A stretch of DNA of 64,000 nucleotides from Fodinibius roseus (GTDB lineage: Bacteria; Bacteroidota; Rhodothermia; Balneolales; Balneolaceae), in contig NZ_FQUS01000003.1 in assembly GCF_900129315.1 (NCBI RefSeq), positions 62,001-126,000 of the forward strand, written 5' to 3'. Under the pieces are notes generated by a model. It had not been told where the DNA came from. It worked only from the letters and a program-made list of their open reading frames with translations, and searched no databases. This document shows, in pieces, positions 62,209 through 64,000 of the stretch (positions are counted from its first letter, which is position 1; each line of letters begins with the position of its first letter). A program made the translations under genes and the position numbers.

Positions 62209-63879
62209 ATGGAAGCATACAATGGGAAAATCGAAGACAGTATGGGCTTTACCGTTAGGAAAGCGATCAATAATATCGTAACCGGAGTCTTCTGCCTCAC
62301 TCTGATTTCCTGCGCCATCCTGTCTGATATGCCGGCAGGATCTGAATATGATTATGATACCATCATTACCAACGGCCGAGTCCTCGACGGCACCGGCAAT
62401 CCCTGGTATTATGCGGATATAGCCATAAAAGGCGACGAAATCGTAACAATCGGTGAAGTGCAGGGGGAGGTGGCCCGAGACACCATCGATGCGACGGGCC
62501 TGTATGTGACCCCGGGCTTCATCGATGTGCACTCCCACGCCGGCTCGGGCCTTACCGATCCGGAGCTCAGCGGGGCCAAACCGTTGCTACTGCAGGGCAT
62601 TACCACGGTTTTTGTTAACCCGGACGGGGGTGGAGCCGTCGACCTGGAGCAGCAGCGGCGGGAACTGCTTGAAGATGGTATCGGAGTTAACGTGGCACAG
62701 ATGGTTCCCCACGGGTCAATCCGCGGGGAAGTAATAGGGATGGAGGATCGTGCGCCTGCTCCGGATGAGATGAGGGAGATGAAACGATTGGTCCGGGAAG
62801 GCATGCGGGCCGGGGGCTTCGGGCTTTCCAGCGGTCCGTTCTATTCGCCGGGCAGTTATGCCACCACCGGAGAACTGGTCGAGCTGGCCCGGGAAGCGGC
62901 CGCATACGACGGGGCCTACACCAGCCATATCCGGGATGAATCCAACTACACCATCGGGCTGGAGGCGGCCGTCGATGAGGTCATTCAAGTTGCCCGGGAA
63001 GCCCGGCTGCCGGGAGTGGTTACTCACATCAAAGCACTGGGGCCGCCGGTATGGGGACTTTCGGAGACGATCGTGGCGAATATCGAACAGGCGCGCGCGG
63101 AAGGCGTCGAGGTGTTCGCCGACCAATACCCCTATATGGCTTCCGCTACCGGGCTTATTCCAGCCCTGGTGCCGCGATGGGCTGAAGTAGGGGGGCATGA
63201 TGAGCTGGTTGAACGGCTGGAGGATCCGGAGCTGTTTCCAAAAATTCGATCCGGGATGAAGGAAAACCTGGCTCGCCGCGGGGGTGCGGACCGGATACAG
63301 TTCCGTTATTATCGTCCCGATGCCACCATTGAGGGCAAAACCCTGCAAGAGGTCGCCGGTGCCCGAAACAGATCGCCGCTGGAGATGGCCATTGAACTTA
63401 TTAAAGAGGGCAGGCCCGGCATCGTATCGTTCAACATGACCGAAGAGGATGTCCATCGTTTCATGCGTCAGCGCTGGACCATGACGAGCTCTGACGGGGG
63501 ACTGGTACCTTTGGGGCAGGGCGTGCCACATCCCCGGAATTACGGTACATATCCCCGTAAAATAAAGAAATATGTGACGGAAAAGGAAGTGATCGATCTG
63601 CCTTCTGCCATTCGCAGCATGACTACCCTCCCGGCACAGGTTTTCGGCCTCACAGACCGGGGACAACTCCGGGAGGGAGCGAAAGCCGACTTTGCTATGT
63701 TTGATTTGGAACAGTTTGCAGACAAGGCCACGTTTCAAGAGCCGCACCAGTATTCAACGGGCATGGAATATGTGCTGGTAAACGGCACGGTTGTGGTTCG
63801 GGAAGGTACATTCTCATCCAAACGCGCCGGCAGGATTCTACGTCATATAGCAGAAAAGGATGATAAAGAACGGAAATGA
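62209..63879 (+). CDS. D-aminoacylase-like amidohydrolase lipoprotein
   Basis: A 556-residue amidohydrolase-superfamily protein of the N-acyl-D-amino-acid deacylase group. A lipobox (LTLISC) near residue 36 suggests a membrane-anchored periplasmic form. Metal-site motifs are GFIDVHSHAG (His-x-His), SHIRDESNYTIG and VVTHIKALG; the catalytic Asp is in MTSSDGGLVP, followed by the family's HPRNYGTYPRKIKKYV. The C-terminal beta-sandwich strand VNGTVVVREG closes the fold. It would hydrolyse N-acyl or related amide bonds. Two starts are possible (62209 or MGFTVRK at 62242), and neither has a strong ribosome-binding site. It may belong functionally to the locus before it. Confidence 0.88.
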   Translation: MEAYNGKIEDSMGFTVRKAINNIVTGVFCLTLISCAILSDMPAGSEYDYDTIITNGRVLDGTGNPWYYADIAIKGDEIVTIGEVQGEVARDTIDATGLYVTPGFIDVHSHAGSGLTDPELSGAKPLLLQGITTVFVNPDGGGAVDLEQQRRELLEDGIGVNVAQMVPHGSIRGEVIGMEDRAPAPDEMREMKRLVREGMRAGGFGLSSGPFYSPGSYATTGELVELAREAAAYDGAYTSHIRDESNYTIGLEAAVDEVIQVAREARLPGVVTHIKALGPPVWGLSETIVANIEQARAEGVEVFADQYPYMASATGLIPALVPRWAEVGGHDELVERLEDPELFPKIRSGMKENLARRGGADRIQFRYYRPDATIEGKTLQEVAGARNRSPLEMAIELIKEGRPGIVSFNMTEEDVHRFMRQRWTMTSSDGGLVPLGQGVPHPRNYGTYPRKIKKYVTEKEVIDLPSAIRSMTTLPAQVFGLTDRGQLREGAKADFAMFDLEQFADKATFQEPHQYSTGMEYVLVNGTVVVREGTFSSKRAGRILRHIAEKDDKERK

Positions 63880-64000
63880 ACGTTTTTTTTGATTGAAGTG
63901 TGGAATACATTGATCTGAAATTTATTTATCTCTACACTTAGAGCTCATTTTACTTCACACACATAACCAACAGACTTCGCATCATGATTAACGTAGTACA

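Noticed and set aside
63984-64000. Possible start of another gene at the right edge (ATG at 63984)
   Set aside because: Only five codons are visible and no clear ribosome-binding site precedes them.
1-64000. CRISPR arrays, rRNA or tRNA genes, intact insertion sequences or prophage
   Set aside because: No regularly spaced repeats, no cloverleaf or rRNA-like stretches, and no transposase or phage structural genes were seen on either strand.

Overview
The window reads as a chromosomal segment of a marine or halophilic member of the Bacteroidota/Balneolota (FCB) group, most likely Balneolales. The clues are SusC/SusD pairs with FecR and ECF sigma factors, a two-subunit DUF4212 + VC_2705-type sodium symporter, a CGC-motif bacilliredoxin, a TopA ending in GRYGPY repeats without zinc fingers, and many exported (Sec, Tat or lipobox) catabolic enzymes. 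The taxonomic call is inference. I see no rRNA, tRNA, CRISPR array or intact mobile element.

Layout. 1-2513 is the 3' part of topA, followed by an unrecognised gene. 3593-7424 holds RraA-like, mandelate-racemase-like and AGE-epimerase genes, all with export signals. 7710-17369 is mixed housekeeping: an orphan ECF sigma factor, aspS, DUF429, sthA divergent from sodA, bacilliredoxin, TetR-AarF and DinB. 17482-21028 has YihY, a GH3 lipoprotein and a TlpA-like redoxin. 21330-25359 is an acetate uptake and activation unit (symporter small and large subunits, acs), ended by a hairpin. 25537-25748 is a frameshifted integrase relic. Then come alanine dehydrogenase, rsmA and groESL, the last with a sigma-54-like promoter, a lytic transglycosylase, a DUF1080 protein, an NSS transporter, a PlsC acyltransferase and a tandem esterase whose second domain has lost its catalytic residues.

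39087-63879 is an accessory nutrient-acquisition region. An ECF sigma gene is followed by a repeat-like noncoding element, a fecR relic with a roughly 605-base internal deletion, susC-susD and two alpha/beta hydrolases. After an opposite-strand phosphatase-like gene comes a second set: intact fecR, susC, susD and a paralogous hydrolase. Beyond it, in visibly more G+C-rich DNA, lie a ceramidase-like hydrolase, a sorbosone/PVC-type dehydrogenase-like lipoprotein without a heme motif, a HiPIP carrying Tat and lipobox signals, and a D-aminoacylase-like lipoprotein.

Working picture (inference): the two SusCD systems import an ester- or amide-containing glycan or lipid-like compound. Exported hydrolases trim it outside the cytoplasm, and a periplasmic dehydrogenase may pass electrons to the HiPIP. 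Regulation is by one sigma factor with a single surviving FecR, encoded about 10 kb away from it.
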